DNA from: Streptomyces sp. CC208A
Lineage (GTDB): Bacteria; Actinomycetota; Actinomycetes; Streptomycetales; Streptomycetaceae
Assembly: GCF_030010625.1 (NCBI RefSeq)
Contig: NZ_JASCXN010000005.1
Span: forward strand, 186,001-250,000
Direction of reading: 5' to 3'
Length of the DNA stretch: 64,000 nt
Shown here: one piece after another, positions 9,576 through 18,334 of the stretch
Layout: each line of letters starts with the position of its first letter
How positions within the stretch are numbered: position 1 is the first letter of the stretch
Notes under the pieces: model-generated
The model's database searches: none
Told to the model about the DNA's origin: nothing
The model's input: the letters and a program-made list of their open reading frames with translations, nothing else
Translations under genes and position numbers: made by a program

Positions 9576-10538
9576 TCAGATCCGGTCGGGTGCGCTGATG
9601 CCGAGCACGGAGAGGCCACCGGCGAGCACCGTCCCGGCGGCTTCGGCGAGCGCGAGCCGGGAGCGGTGGGCGGCCGAGGGTTTCTCGTCGCCGAGCGGCA
9701 GAACGGTGTGCTGGAAGCCGAGCAGCGCGTCGGCGACGGCTTCGAGGTGCCGGGCGACCCGGTCGGGGGCGCGGTGGCGGGCGGCGGCGAGGAGGACACC
9801 GGGGTGGTCGCGGAGGAGCTGGACCAGCGGATCGTCGATGTCGGTTTCATACCGGGGGAGGACACCGAGCTGCGTCCCGTTGACGAGGAGCCGCCGGGCG
9901 CGGGAGTGGGCGTACTGGACGCGGAAGAGCGGATTGCGCTCGTGCCGTACGAGGAGCGGGGGCCCGTCGAGGGGCCGGTCGTGGGGCGCGGCGCGGAGCA
10001 GCCGCCAGCGCGCGGCGTCGGTCCCGAGCCGCTCGGGCTCGTACGCGCCCGGATGGACGTACGGCCGCTCGCCGCCGCTCTCGACGGCGGCGTCGGCCCC
10101 CTGCCCGAGCACCAGCCCCACCAGGCACTCGACGACGATCCGGGCGCGGGCCTCGGCCGGGGGCTCGAACCGGACGGTCTCCCCGGCGAGGGCGTCCCCG
10201 TGCCCGTACGAGAGCCCGGCGGCGCGGACGGCCCGGACGAGCTCCGCGACGCTCTCGCGCCGCAGGGTGAAGTTCAGGAAACCGGGCCCGGTGATGTCCA
10301 CCGCGAGGATCCCGGCGGCGCCTTCGAGCCGCTCCTTCAGGACGGAGGCGACGTCGAGCGCGGGCCGCCCGGCGGGCCGGGCGAGGGAGAGGGCGACACT
10401 GCTCGCGTACTCCCCCACCCCTCCGGGCCGGGCCTTCTCGACCTTGACCCGCGGGGGGACGTCGACCCGCAGCGCACCGTCGTCGACCGCACGGCGCACG
10501 GCGTGCTGCACGGTGAGGGAGAGGTCCGCGGGGGTCAC
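9576..10538 (-). CDS. ArgS-related protein lacking the catalytic core (NrtL-like)
   Basis: A 320-residue protein related to arginyl-tRNA synthetase but without an aminoacylation domain. Residues about 1-110 resemble the ArgS N-terminal Add-1 domain (GVGEYASSVALSLA, GPGFLNFTL), and about 215-320 resemble the DALR anticodon-binding domain (FRVQYAHSRARRLL, RYETDIDDPLVQLLRDHPGVL). The HIGH and KMSKS motifs of the Rossmann core are absent and the protein is far shorter than the roughly 590 residues of ArgS. It probably binds tRNA-Arg or a tRNA-like ligand; its function is not established. It sits next to lysA and close to a tRNA-Arg gene. A true ArgS must be encoded elsewhere. Confidence 0.8.
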   Translation of the reverse strand: MTPADLSLTVQHAVRRAVDDGALRVDVPPRVKVEKARPGGVGEYASSVALSLARPAGRPALDVASVLKERLEGAAGILAVDITGPGFLNFTLRRESVAELVRAVRAAGLSYGHGDALAGETVRFEPPAEARARIVVECLVGLVLGQGADAAVESGGERPYVHPGAYEPERLGTDAARWRLLRAAPHDRPLDGPPLLVRHERNPLFRVQYAHSRARRLLVNGTQLGVLPRYETDIDDPLVQLLRDHPGVLLAAARHRAPDRVARHLEAVADALLGFQHTVLPLGDEKPSAAHRSRLALAEAAGTVLAGGLSVLGISAPDRI

Positions 10539-10647
10539 GCTCCCAGCCTAGGGGAGGAGGGGGGTCGGAACGCGAACCGGTTTCGCCATCCGGGCACCCG
10601 CCGGAGCGCCCCAGGTCGAAAGGGGTCCCCGGAGGACGCGCGGGGCC

Positions 10648-11121
10648 TCACCGCCCGGGGCGCGCGCTCCCGGCCGCCGGTCTGCCCTGCCGGCTCCCGT
10701 CCCCTGCGGACGGCTCCTCTCCCGCGTCGGGCCCACCGGCCTGCCGCCGCTCCCGGGGCTCCCGGTGCAGCAGCTGCCGGACGACCCGTACGAGCTCGGC
10801 CGGCTCGAAGGGCTTGGCGAGGAAGGCGTCCGCCGCCGGAGCGCCCTCGCCCTCCCCGCAGGCGCTGATGATCGCGACGGGCAGGTGCCGGGTCCGCGGA
10901 TCCTCCCGCAGCCGCTGGGCGGTCTTGATCCCGTCGAGCCGGGGCATGACGACGTCGAGGGTGACGACGTCGGGCCGCACGCTGTGCACGACGTCCAGAC
11001 ACTCGGCACCATCGGCCGCGGTCACGACCTCGAACCCCTCGAGTTCGAGATTGACCCTGATCAACTGCCGGATGACCTTGTTGTCGTCGACAACGAGCAC
11101 CCGCCCGGACACGCCTGACAC
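10648..11121 (-). CDS. Single-domain response regulator
   Basis: A receiver-domain protein of about 157 residues with no DNA-binding output domain. The acidic pair is in VLVVDDNKVIRQL, the phospho-acceptor Asp is in VVTLDVVMPRLDG near residue 55, the switch Ser is in VAIISACG, and the conserved Lys is in AFLAKPFEPAELV. The last 45 residues are a low-complexity Gly/Pro/Arg tail. Such stand-alone receivers work by phosphotransfer or protein contact. No kinase gene is adjacent. The start is uncertain: GTG at 11121 is used, and GTG at 11112 (VSGRVLVVDD) is equally possible because neither has a good ribosome site. Confidence 0.88.
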   Translation of the reverse strand: MSGVSGRVLVVDDNKVIRQLIRVNLELEGFEVVTAADGAECLDVVHSVRPDVVTLDVVMPRLDGIKTAQRLREDPRTRHLPVAIISACGEGEGAPAADAFLAKPFEPAELVRVVRQLLHREPRERRQAGGPDAGEEPSAGDGSRQGRPAAGSARPGR

Positions 11122-11220
11122 GTGAACGAGAGTAGGCCGCCCCGAGGGGCTGCGTCCGGGTTTTGCCCACTTCCGACCCACGCGAGCGAACACCCCCTGG
11201 TGACGCCCCGGAAATACCTG

Positions 11221-11251
11221 TTCACAGGCACCCCCGGAGAGCTGGTAGGGT
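11221..11251 (+). promoter_or_regulatory. Possible promoter of tRNA-Arg
   Basis: TTCACA (11221-11226) and TAGGGT (11246-11251) with 19-nt spacing lie about 30 nt ahead of the tRNA. The -10 fits the Streptomyces TAGNNT pattern. The -35 and spacing are only fair. Confidence 0.4.
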
Positions 11252-11280
11252 TCTACCCGTCGCCACCGAGCGCGACGAAA

Positions 11281-11352
11281 GCCCCCGTAGCTCAGGGGAT
11301 AGAGCAACGGCCTCCGGAGCCGTGTGCGCAGGTTCGAATCCTGCCGGGGGCA
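11281..11352 (+). tRNA. tRNA-Arg (anticodon CCG)
   Basis: All arms can be drawn. The acceptor is GCCCCCG with CGGGGGC (11345-11351) and discriminator A at 11352. The D-arm is GCTC...GAGC. The anticodon stem ACGGC/GCCGT encloses loop CTCCGGA with anticodon CCG at 11314-11316, and the T-arm GCAGG-TTCGAAT-CCTGC follows. The 3' CCA is not encoded. It reads the CGG codon, common in this genome. The gene marks the border between core genes and the accessory region to its right. tRNA 3' ends are frequent integration sites, though no attachment-site copy was found to the right. Confidence 0.97.
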
Positions 11353-11372
11353 CTTCACAGGAAGTGTCATTG

Positions 11373-11410
11373 AGGTCCTGGCCAACAGAAATGTTGACCA
11401 GGACCTTTTT
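11373..11410 (+). terminator. Intrinsic terminator after tRNA-Arg
   Basis: AGGTCCTGGCCAACA (11373-11387) and TGTTGACCAGGACCT (11392-11406) form a 15-position stem with one mismatch and a GAAA loop, followed by TTTTT. This is the most classical rho-independent terminator in the window and sits 20 nt past the tRNA. Confidence 0.92.
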
Positions 11411-11926
11411 GTCGTCAGAGGAAGCATGGCCCACGCAGCCGTCATCTGCACGTCTACACGGCTCTGACCTGCACTTTCACCTAGACGCGTGCCCAAGATG
11501 GGGTGTACCCGGCACCTCGAAACCGGGTCGTGCGGGCAGCAAGGTCCAACGTGGACCGCTCCGCTCGCCACCACGAGTGCGACGGGCCCTCAGTCGCATA
11601 CGTGCCGTGGCTCGACGATCTGCCTGTTCGCTAGGTCCTGACGCCCGCAGAGGCACTTCGCGTACGGAAACCAGGTGGACAGGACCGAGTTGCCGCAGGT
11701 GGGAGGGCGGGCAGCGAAAGTGACGCCCTCAGGACCGCTGGGGGTTCGCGAGCCTCGTGTCGGACGCGGTCGTGCGCGGTGGAGCCCCGAGGCGGCCCTT
11801 CTCGTTCGCCTCCCGGCGAAGACCGCCCATCCTCCGACCCGCGCCTGCACTGGTTGACGACCGCCCAAGGGTCGACCTGCTGGACGGTCTCGGCGATACG
11901 CCGGCTGACGTCGGTCAGGAGGATCT
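11411..11926. other. Gene-free stretch between tRNA-Arg and the PIN remnant
   Basis: About 515 nt with no reading frame that I can support on either strand. The frames present are short and look like out-of-frame noise. No integrase remnant, repeat of the tRNA 3' end or RNA gene was recognised. It may be residue of an old integration event. Confidence 0.4.
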
Positions 11927-12289
11927 ATGCGGAGCCCGCCCAGGGCTGGCCAAAGCCGTCCTCCGCGACCGTGCGGGCACCGCCTGGCTCACCATTGCCC
12001 GCACCGAAGACCTGCCGGGCGATTACCTCCGTGGCCACCCTTGCCGGAGTGATCCACCCGTGCATCAACCGCCCGGCCCGGGAGTGGCCCCTCTCTCCCC
12101 CCCTCATCATCGAACCGATCACCGAGCCGATCGCTCGCCACACCGCCACCCTGCTCACCGACGCCGTCCTGCACGGCCAGGGGTATGCCATCGACGCCAT
12201 GCCCGCCCCGGCACCGGGCACCATCCTGATCTCAGCCCCGGAGACCTCACCGCCTGCGCGGCACCCGCGTCACCACCATCAAGGTCTGA
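11927..12289 (+). pseudogene. Decayed PIN-domain (VapC-like) toxin gene
   Basis: A chain of fragments in three frames reads like one PIN-domain protein of a Streptomyces toxin family. Around 11950-12020 is LAKAVLRDRAGTAWLTIART, then in another frame VATLAGVIHPCINRPAREW and IIEPITEPIARHTATLLTD, then YAIDAM, and in a third frame LRGTRVTTIKV ending at TGA 12287-12289. Frame changes occur near 12020 and 12250, and the stretch after YAIDAM is shortened, removing the expected later acidic region. A plausible original start is ATG 11927 after AGGAGG. No partner antitoxin gene could be recognised upstream. The family call is from memory of similar proteins, and the gene is surely inactive. Confidence 0.6.
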
Positions 12290-12401
12290 ACATCAGCTCC
12301 CAGCACGACACCATTCCCTCGGCATCCGCCCCAGGGCCGCCGACCGCAAAGGGCCGTTCCGGTCGGAAACATGGTCGAAGCCGCTGGGATAGGGTGCGGG
12401 C

Positions 12402-13823
12402 GTGGCCTTCATCGTGACTCTGAGTTCGGAAGAACTCGACGCAAATCAGGGCAAGTTCAGAATTGAGCAGCGCCTGACCAAGTCCCGTCCAAAGAGCCTG
12501 AACATCGACGCGGCTCTCGATGGGCCACCCATCGCGCTCTTGATCGGTGAAGTCCCGTCCCAGCCCGGCCACGAACGATCGCGGTGGCTCGCATGGATAG
12601 GCATCGTGGCTCGGCACGGCACTGTGGGGGCCGTCGACAAGAGCATCACCGTCGATCCGCTTCGAGAATGCTTGGCGACCGTTCCGCTCGATGGCCCTGA
12701 AGGCATACTCCGTGATCTGCCGCCTTCTCTGCGCCAGGCGTTCGACCGAGCTTCACTGTTGGGCACAGTCGGCGCGTGCAGCAACGCCGTATGGCAGTCA
12801 CTGGAAAGCGCACTACGCGCGAGGTCGCCCGGACTTGGCCCTCTTCTTGACTGGCTGATAGCCCAAGCCGACCCGCCTGTCTTCGGAGACAGCCATGCCG
12901 ACCTCTCATGGCAGGAGCAGCGCGACGCGACAGGCAGCCTGCTGCGCATGGCCGACTTCCCGCTTGCCGCACTCGCCGCATGGCGGCGTCCGTCATCAGA
13001 CGACGCCCCTTACACCGCCGGGCTGATTCCGCAGCCTGTGGAGCACAGCCTCATCGACTATGACGTCCGCGTCGCGGGCGAGGCGTTCGGAATGTTCAGC
13101 GAATGGCAGCAGGGCAGCACGGTCCGCTGCGACATTCACGTACTCCACGACGCATCAGGGCGGCGACTCGAGGTCGTCAACGTCAACGCCACGCCGGTGG
13201 AATCACGCCTCGGCACTGACATGCTCTACTACCACGAACCGACTAAGAGCTTCGTCTTCGTCCAGTACAAGCGGCTCGGTCCGGACGGTCGCTCGATCTA
13301 TGTGGACGCACGCCTGAGAAGCCAACTCGACCGGCTCGAAGAAGCAGCCGAGCTGAGCAGGCCTCCGACGCAGCCGAGCGAGTGGCGTCTCGGTGACGAC
13401 CCTTGCTTCGTGAAACTCGCTCATTGGCCTCAGAGCACCAGTAGGCGGCCGACTCAAGAGCTCGCCCCGGGCATGTACCTGCCCATCTCGTACATTCGAC
13501 TCCTCCTCGATGACGACTGCACACGCGGCAGGCGGGAGGGCGGCACCGCACGGATCCTCGGATACGACCAAGTCGAACGTCACCTCACTGGCACCCAGTT
13601 CATCGATCTTGTCAAGCACGGGCTCGTCGGAACTGTCGGCACCACCAGGGAGCAGCTGTACGCCTTGGTCAAGCGACGTGTCGATTCCGGCCACAGCGTT
13701 GTCGTGGCTACGGAGTCGAGCGAAGAGTCCGTGCGTGCCCGCCAGACACGTACACGTGATCGGGGTGCCAAGCGTCGGACCTATCTCCACCGCACCTACA
13801 AGCAGAACCCTCCGGCCGGCTGA
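12402..13823 (+). CDS. Uncharacterised protein with a probable PD-(D/E)XK nuclease motif
   Basis: A 473-residue protein I cannot assign to a named family. Residues about 1-230 show no motif I know. Near residues 265-300, VESRLGTDMLYYHEP...SFVFVQYKRL has the layout of a Mrr-like PD-(D/E)XK active site: an Asp in a G-x-D strand, then about 14 residues, then Q-x-K. The C-terminus is basic (RARQTRTRDRGAKRRTYLHRTYK). The start is GTG 12402 with a weak upstream site; the next in-frame GTG is 12414. Its codon use is less extreme in GC than that of the flanking core genes, which fits transfer. It is convergent with a helicase and stands inside a defence island, so a nucleic-acid-cleaving defence role is inferred only. 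Confidence 0.6.
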   Translation: MAFIVTLSSEELDANQGKFRIEQRLTKSRPKSLNIDAALDGPPIALLIGEVPSQPGHERSRWLAWIGIVARHGTVGAVDKSITVDPLRECLATVPLDGPEGILRDLPPSLRQAFDRASLLGTVGACSNAVWQSLESALRARSPGLGPLLDWLIAQADPPVFGDSHADLSWQEQRDATGSLLRMADFPLAALAAWRRPSSDDAPYTAGLIPQPVEHSLIDYDVRVAGEAFGMFSEWQQGSTVRCDIHVLHDASGRRLEVVNVNATPVESRLGTDMLYYHEPTKSFVFVQYKRLGPDGRSIYVDARLRSQLDRLEEAAELSRPPTQPSEWRLGDDPCFVKLAHWPQSTSRRPTQELAPGMYLPISYIRLLLDDDCTRGRREGGTARILGYDQVERHLTGTQFIDLVKHGLVGTVGTTREQLYALVKRRVDSGHSVVVATESSEESVRARQTRTRDRGAKRRTYLHRTYKQNPPAG

Positions 13824-13863
13824 GAGCCGCTGCACCACTTCCGTGCCGAACACCGAAGGCAGC

Positions 13864-13899
13864 GACCCCGTCGTCAGCGGAAACGACGAGGACGGGGTC
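13864..13899. terminator. Bidirectional hairpin between convergent genes
   Basis: GACCCCGTC (13864-13872) and GACGGGGTC (13891-13899), with an inner TCGTC/GACGA pairing, form a hairpin midway between the plus-strand nuclease-like gene and the minus-strand helicase gene. It can serve both. Confidence 0.65.
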
Positions 13900-13929
13900 T
13901 TGTCGCCTGCTGCAGGCATCAGCTCCGGT

Positions 13930-16062
13930 TCACACTTCGGTCGCAGGCAGGAAAGGACTGGGCTCCCCCGCCCAGGACACGTACAGGCCGTCGCGGGCCC
14001 GGGTGCAGGCGACGAACAGCAGGCAGCGTTCCGCCAGCAGATCGGCCTCGTGCTGGAGGCGGTCGACGTCCACCGGTGTCAGCGCCTTGGGGTGGGGCAC
14101 GGCGCCGTCGCGGACGCCGACCACCGCGACGCACCGGTACTCCAGGCCCTTGAAGGAGTGCATGGTGCCGACGCTCACCGCGTCGGCGGCCGACGGACGG
14201 TCCGCCCGCAGCCGCTGAGCGGGGATGCCCGCCGCCAAGAGGTGCTCCGTCACCTGGTCGCAGATCCGGTTGAAGCGGGCACTCACTCCGATGTCCCCCG
14301 GGGCGATACCGTCCTCCAGCCAACCGCGTACGCGCGCGACGAGCGCCGTCAGCTCCGCCTCCAAGGAGGAGGAGGCGTGGGTCTCGGGGCCGCTCCCGTG
14401 CAGGGCCGAACGGTAGCCGAGCAGGGTTTCGTGGCGGGCGTCGTCCTCCAGCTCCGCGAAGGGGCGACCGACGAGGAGTGCGGTGGACCAGCTCAGGATC
14501 TCGTGCGTGGAGCGGTAGTTCCTGCGCAGCTTCGTCGACCGCCCCGCGACCTTGATCCCGACCGCCTTCAGGGAGACCTTGCTGTCGTAGATCCGCTGGT
14601 GCGGGTCACCCGCGATGAACAGGTCGTCCGGGCGCGCCGGGGCGGCGGCGCGCAGGAGGCGCCACTGGGCGGGGTGCAGGTCCTGGGCCTCGTCGACGAC
14701 GACGTGCCGGTAGCGCGGTCCGGTCCGCTCCAGCAGGTCCGCGGCCTCCGCGCAGGTGCCGAGGTAGGTCCGCAGCCCGTCGGAGGCGAGCCGGGCGGTG
14801 AACTCCTCGACGGCGCCCCACACCGGCGGCCGGGCCGCCGCGGGCAGCGCGCTGCCGCGCCCTTTACGCTCGGCGGCCTCGTACTGCTCGTACGTGCGCA
14901 GGTTCTGGGCGAGGACGACGTGTTTGTACTCCTGGGCGAGGAACTGCGGGCTGCCGGAGAAGCCCGCGGCCCTGGCGGCCTGCTGCCAGCGGGCCGGCTC
15001 CTCGTCGGCGCGCAGGGGACGGCGTGACGTGGACAGCACCCGTCCGGCGAACGCGTCGACGGTCATGACGTCCACCCGGTCCCGGAGCGCCGCGTCGTCG
15101 ACGAGTTCGGCGAGGCCCGCGCGCAGGGCGGCCACCAGTGCGTTGGTGTAGGTGGTGAGCAGAATGCGGTCGCCGTCGCGCAGGTGGCCGAGCAGGTGGC
15201 GTACGCGGTGCAGGGCGACGACCGTCTTGCCCGTGCCGGGGCCACCGGTGACCTGGGCCGGGCCGGAGTAGGAGGGCCGGTAGGCCACCTTGTGCTGGGA
15301 CGGGTGCAGGAAGACCCGCCATGCGGCGAAGGGCTTGTCGAGGATCTCGCGGAGCTCGTCCGATCCGGTGACCAGCGCGATGCGGGTGCGGGTGTGGCGG
15401 ATGGCGGTCTCGTAGTCGGTGGGGTTCACGGGCCCGGCGCTGTCGGCGGCGGCCAGGTTGACGGCGACCACCTCGCGCCACACGTCCTCCACGGTGAAGC
15501 CCGCGGCCAGGTACTCCAGGACCTCCCGCTGGTCCTGGGGGAAGAACGGCGCGAAGGCCTCCAGCTGCTCCAGGGTGGTCAGGACCCGGGCCTGGCGCAG
15601 GGTCGTGCCGTCGACGCCGAGGGCGGCCAGGTCTCCGTCGGAGAACCTGGCGAAGAGTCGCTGCTCGGGGGCGGGGGCGGTCCGTTCGTACGCGGGGGTG
15701 AGCTCCTCCAGGACGGTGATGTCCCGGATCTCGACGGCCCGGGTGACCGTGTTGATGCTCGCCTTCTGCTTGACGGCCCATGCGTTGGCCTCGTCGTGCG
15801 GCAGCACCCGCAGCAGGACGTACGTGTCCCCGCTGTCGGGTGCCAGCACGACTCCTCGGGTGCCGCGGTCGATCCGGATCGTCCGGATGTGCGGGTCCCG
15901 GGCGTTCTTGAGCGACTCCAGCTTCAGCCCCGGGTCCTTGAACAGCTGGTCCAGGGTGAGCTTCTCGAACTTCTCCCAGGCGTCGAAGACCCCTTTGCGG
16001 ACCGTGCCCTGGAGTTTGGGGAGCTGGGCGCAGAAGGCGATGTCGAAGGCGAGGCGGGGCAT
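13930..16062 (-). CDS. UvrD/Rep-like SF1 helicase with RelE-like N-terminal domain
   Basis: A 710-residue ATP-dependent DNA helicase of superfamily 1. Residues about 1-110 (MPRLAFDIAFCAQLPKL, DPHIRTIRIDRGTRGVVLAP, YVLLRVLPHDEANAWA) have the strand pattern of RelE/ParE toxins rather than a helicase. The motor begins near 245: motif I QVTGGPGTGKT, Ia LTTYTN, II VVVDEAQDLHP near 470, III FIAGDPHQRIYD, IV KLRRNYRS, V VGTMHSFKGLEYR near 625, VI VACTRARDGLYV near 695. It starts 22 nt after the AIPR gene stop and is the last gene of the kinase-AIPR-helicase operon. The upstream site is GGGAG. The toxin-like domain is my fold-level inference. Confidence 0.88.
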   Translation of the reverse strand: MPRLAFDIAFCAQLPKLQGTVRKGVFDAWEKFEKLTLDQLFKDPGLKLESLKNARDPHIRTIRIDRGTRGVVLAPDSGDTYVLLRVLPHDEANAWAVKQKASINTVTRAVEIRDITVLEELTPAYERTAPAPEQRLFARFSDGDLAALGVDGTTLRQARVLTTLEQLEAFAPFFPQDQREVLEYLAAGFTVEDVWREVVAVNLAAADSAGPVNPTDYETAIRHTRTRIALVTGSDELREILDKPFAAWRVFLHPSQHKVAYRPSYSGPAQVTGGPGTGKTVVALHRVRHLLGHLRDGDRILLTTYTNALVAALRAGLAELVDDAALRDRVDVMTVDAFAGRVLSTSRRPLRADEEPARWQQAARAAGFSGSPQFLAQEYKHVVLAQNLRTYEQYEAAERKGRGSALPAAARPPVWGAVEEFTARLASDGLRTYLGTCAEAADLLERTGPRYRHVVVDEAQDLHPAQWRLLRAAAPARPDDLFIAGDPHQRIYDSKVSLKAVGIKVAGRSTKLRRNYRSTHEILSWSTALLVGRPFAELEDDARHETLLGYRSALHGSGPETHASSSLEAELTALVARVRGWLEDGIAPGDIGVSARFNRICDQVTEHLLAAGIPAQRLRADRPSAADAVSVGTMHSFKGLEYRCVAVVGVRDGAVPHPKALTPVDVDRLQHEADLLAERCLLFVACTRARDGLYVSWAGEPSPFLPATEV

Positions 16063-16084
16063 GGTGGGCGTCTCTCCCGTGGTC

Positions 16085-18262
16085 CTACCGGTCGGTCTGG
16101 CCGTCTGCCGGCCCGACCGGCTCGTCCGACTCCTCCAAAGCGTCCAGGACACTCCACGCCAGATCGGCAAGGGTCTCCCCCGACCCGATCACCCAGCGGG
16201 CGGTTCCCTGGTTCGCCACGGGCCGGTCCGCCCAGCCGGCCTCTTCCCACATACGTGTGATCAGGCCGGTGGGCGAGTACTGCTTGCCGTCGGCCGCCCA
16301 CAGAACCGGCTTCGTACGGTGGTTGACCCAGGTGGCCCGGCTGCGCCGCTCGTCTTCGGCGAGCCAGTCCCGCAGCGCCGCCGCTTCGAGCGGGTAGCCG
16401 CTGCTCAGTGTGAGCGGTTCCCCGTTGCGCAGGATTCCCTTGTCGACGAGAACATGTACGGCGTTGGGGCGGCGCCGCTTGCGCGACGGACGGACGCGGC
16501 GATACGTGTCGGGCACGGTACCGCCGGACTCCTCCGACATGATGGCGAGCACGTGCTCGACGAGCTCCCGGCAGCGGGTGATGTCGGAGCACACGGCACG
16601 GATGACAGAACGCTCGGTGAAGAGTTCGTCGATCGCCGCCGCGGTGACGGGCAGCAGCCGCTCGACGAGCGTCTTCGTCTTCTCCTTCGCGTCCGCCGCC
16701 CAGGCGAGATCCTGGTCGGGCTCCCCGATCGCGTCGGTGTCCAGCAGGCGGAACACCAGATGGGTCAGCAGGTAGGTGCCGTGTTCCGTCAAGGCAGCGC
16801 CACGCCCCTCGTAGCGCTTGCGGAGTTCGAGCAGGCTGCGCCGCACCTGACGCAACACCTGCACCGCGTTCCAGAGCAGGAAGACACCGGGCTGAGGCCG
16901 GAAGAGAACGTCGTACACGCCCTGTGAGCCACGCTCCCAGAGCGGTTCCAGGGAAAGGGCGATGCGGGCCGCGTACTGGCTGTCGGCGCGGGCGCAGGCG
17001 AGGGCGCAAGCGGCCTCGACCACGGAGCAGCCCGACTCCTCCGGCGGATCCAGCTCGCTGCGCCTGACGCTGTACTCCAGGCCGAGTTCTGCCCTCATCT
17101 CCTCCATGATCGCGGCCTGGACCGGATCCAGCGCGATGAAGTCGCGGGCACCGACGCTGTTCTGCCGGTTGGTCGCCTTGGTCGTCTCCTTGGCGAAGTC
17201 CTCCGCCTTGCCCGTGACGATGATCCGTACGCCGATCTGGGCCTCGGCGGCGATGTCATCGGCGGCGAGCGCTTCGGCGACCGACCGGACGGTCTGAGCT
17301 CCGTTGACGACGCTGGCATGGTGCAGGGTCAGGGTCAGGGGGTGGTGTTGGGGCGCACGCATGTTCTGCTGGGCTTTCTCGACGGAGTCGCAGAGCACGG
17401 TGATGCCGTTGTTGAAGTACCAGAACAGCGCCGGTTCCTGGCTGAGCGTCGTGATCAGCTCATTGTTGATCGAGGTCCTGCCCAGAGGATTCCGGATGTT
17501 CAGGTTGAAAAGGCCGGAGCCGCTCTTCGCCCACTGTGCCACCTCTTCGGCGGCGACGACACCCTGGTACGACTCGTACGGAGAGCTGATGCCGAACCAG
17601 GGGAACAGGGTGGCCGACAGACGCACCGGCTCGGGAGTGAGGTCACGGCGGACGGACGACCACACCTCGGACGCCAGGATGATCTTGTGGTCGAGGATGT
17701 CGCCGTAGCGGTTGAACTCCTTCTCACCGGTGACGATGGCCTGCTGGAAGCCGATGCCGGGGCTGTCGGGTCGCATGAGGACGACGACCTGGGTGACGGG
17801 CACAGGGCCGCGGTCCATGACGGTCTTGGCGTATTCGGCCAGTTGCCGCCCGCGCGGGTTGAACGGGGCGAAGTCCTCGTCGTCGATCAGGCGCAGCCCG
17901 GCCAGGAGCTCAAGCACCGCGTCCCGCTCGCCCTTGGCCTTGCCGTCCTTGCTCCACTTGCCCTGGACCAGGTACACGTGAGGGTTCGATCCGTCCACGA
18001 CGGCGATCGCGTCGATGCCCTGGTCCGCATGCCCGTCGATGACCGTGGCGGCTGCGTCCTCATGGCTGAAGCCGGTGACGATGCGCACGGCCTGGGCGGT
18101 CAGGGCCCGGGAGAGCAGACGGGGTTCACGCTCCTTGTCCGGCATGCCGTCCAGGTCGCTGACGTCCAGCAGCTCGCCGTAGAGCTGCTTCAGACCGTTG
18201 CCCACCTGACGCACCATCGTGGTCACGTTCGGTGCGTTCTCGGGGGTGTGGTGTGCGTCCAT
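16085..18262 (-). CDS. AIPR-family (abortive phage infection) protein
   Basis: A 725-residue protein with the AIPR core in the middle: FNLNIRNPLGRTSINNELITTL near 245, PALFWYFNNGITVLCD near 270, HHASVVNGAQTVRSV near 305 and TKATNRQNSVGARDF near 350. Residues about 70-105 (DGHADQGIDAIAVVD...HVYLVQGKWS) look like a PD-(D/E)XK nuclease site with G-x-D and Q-x-K. AIPR proteins are known from phage-resistance loci, and a nuclease action is inferred from this N-terminal motif. The C-terminal third is unassigned. It starts at ATG 18262 after AGGAAC, 72 nt downstream of the kinase gene and 22 nt upstream of the helicase, which points to one transcript. Confidence 0.88.
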   Translation of the reverse strand: MDAHHTPENAPNVTTMVRQVGNGLKQLYGELLDVSDLDGMPDKEREPRLLSRALTAQAVRIVTGFSHEDAAATVIDGHADQGIDAIAVVDGSNPHVYLVQGKWSKDGKAKGERDAVLELLAGLRLIDDEDFAPFNPRGRQLAEYAKTVMDRGPVPVTQVVVLMRPDSPGIGFQQAIVTGEKEFNRYGDILDHKIILASEVWSSVRRDLTPEPVRLSATLFPWFGISSPYESYQGVVAAEEVAQWAKSGSGLFNLNIRNPLGRTSINNELITTLSQEPALFWYFNNGITVLCDSVEKAQQNMRAPQHHPLTLTLHHASVVNGAQTVRSVAEALAADDIAAEAQIGVRIIVTGKAEDFAKETTKATNRQNSVGARDFIALDPVQAAIMEEMRAELGLEYSVRRSELDPPEESGCSVVEAACALACARADSQYAARIALSLEPLWERGSQGVYDVLFRPQPGVFLLWNAVQVLRQVRRSLLELRKRYEGRGAALTEHGTYLLTHLVFRLLDTDAIGEPDQDLAWAADAKEKTKTLVERLLPVTAAAIDELFTERSVIRAVCSDITRCRELVEHVLAIMSEESGGTVPDTYRRVRPSRKRRRPNAVHVLVDKGILRNGEPLTLSSGYPLEAAALRDWLAEDERRSRATWVNHRTKPVLWAADGKQYSPTGLITRMWEEAGWADRPVANQGTARWVIGSGETLADLAWSVLDALEESDEPVGPADGQTDR

Positions 18263-18334
18263 GTTCCTGGTTCCCTCCCACGGCCGGGACGTGTCCGACC
18301 GCCTTGCTTCCTGGCATGCGGGGGCGTGGCGGGC

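Noticed and set aside
9576..10538. True arginyl-tRNA synthetase
   Set aside because: The protein is 320 residues and has neither the HIGH nor the KMSKS motif.
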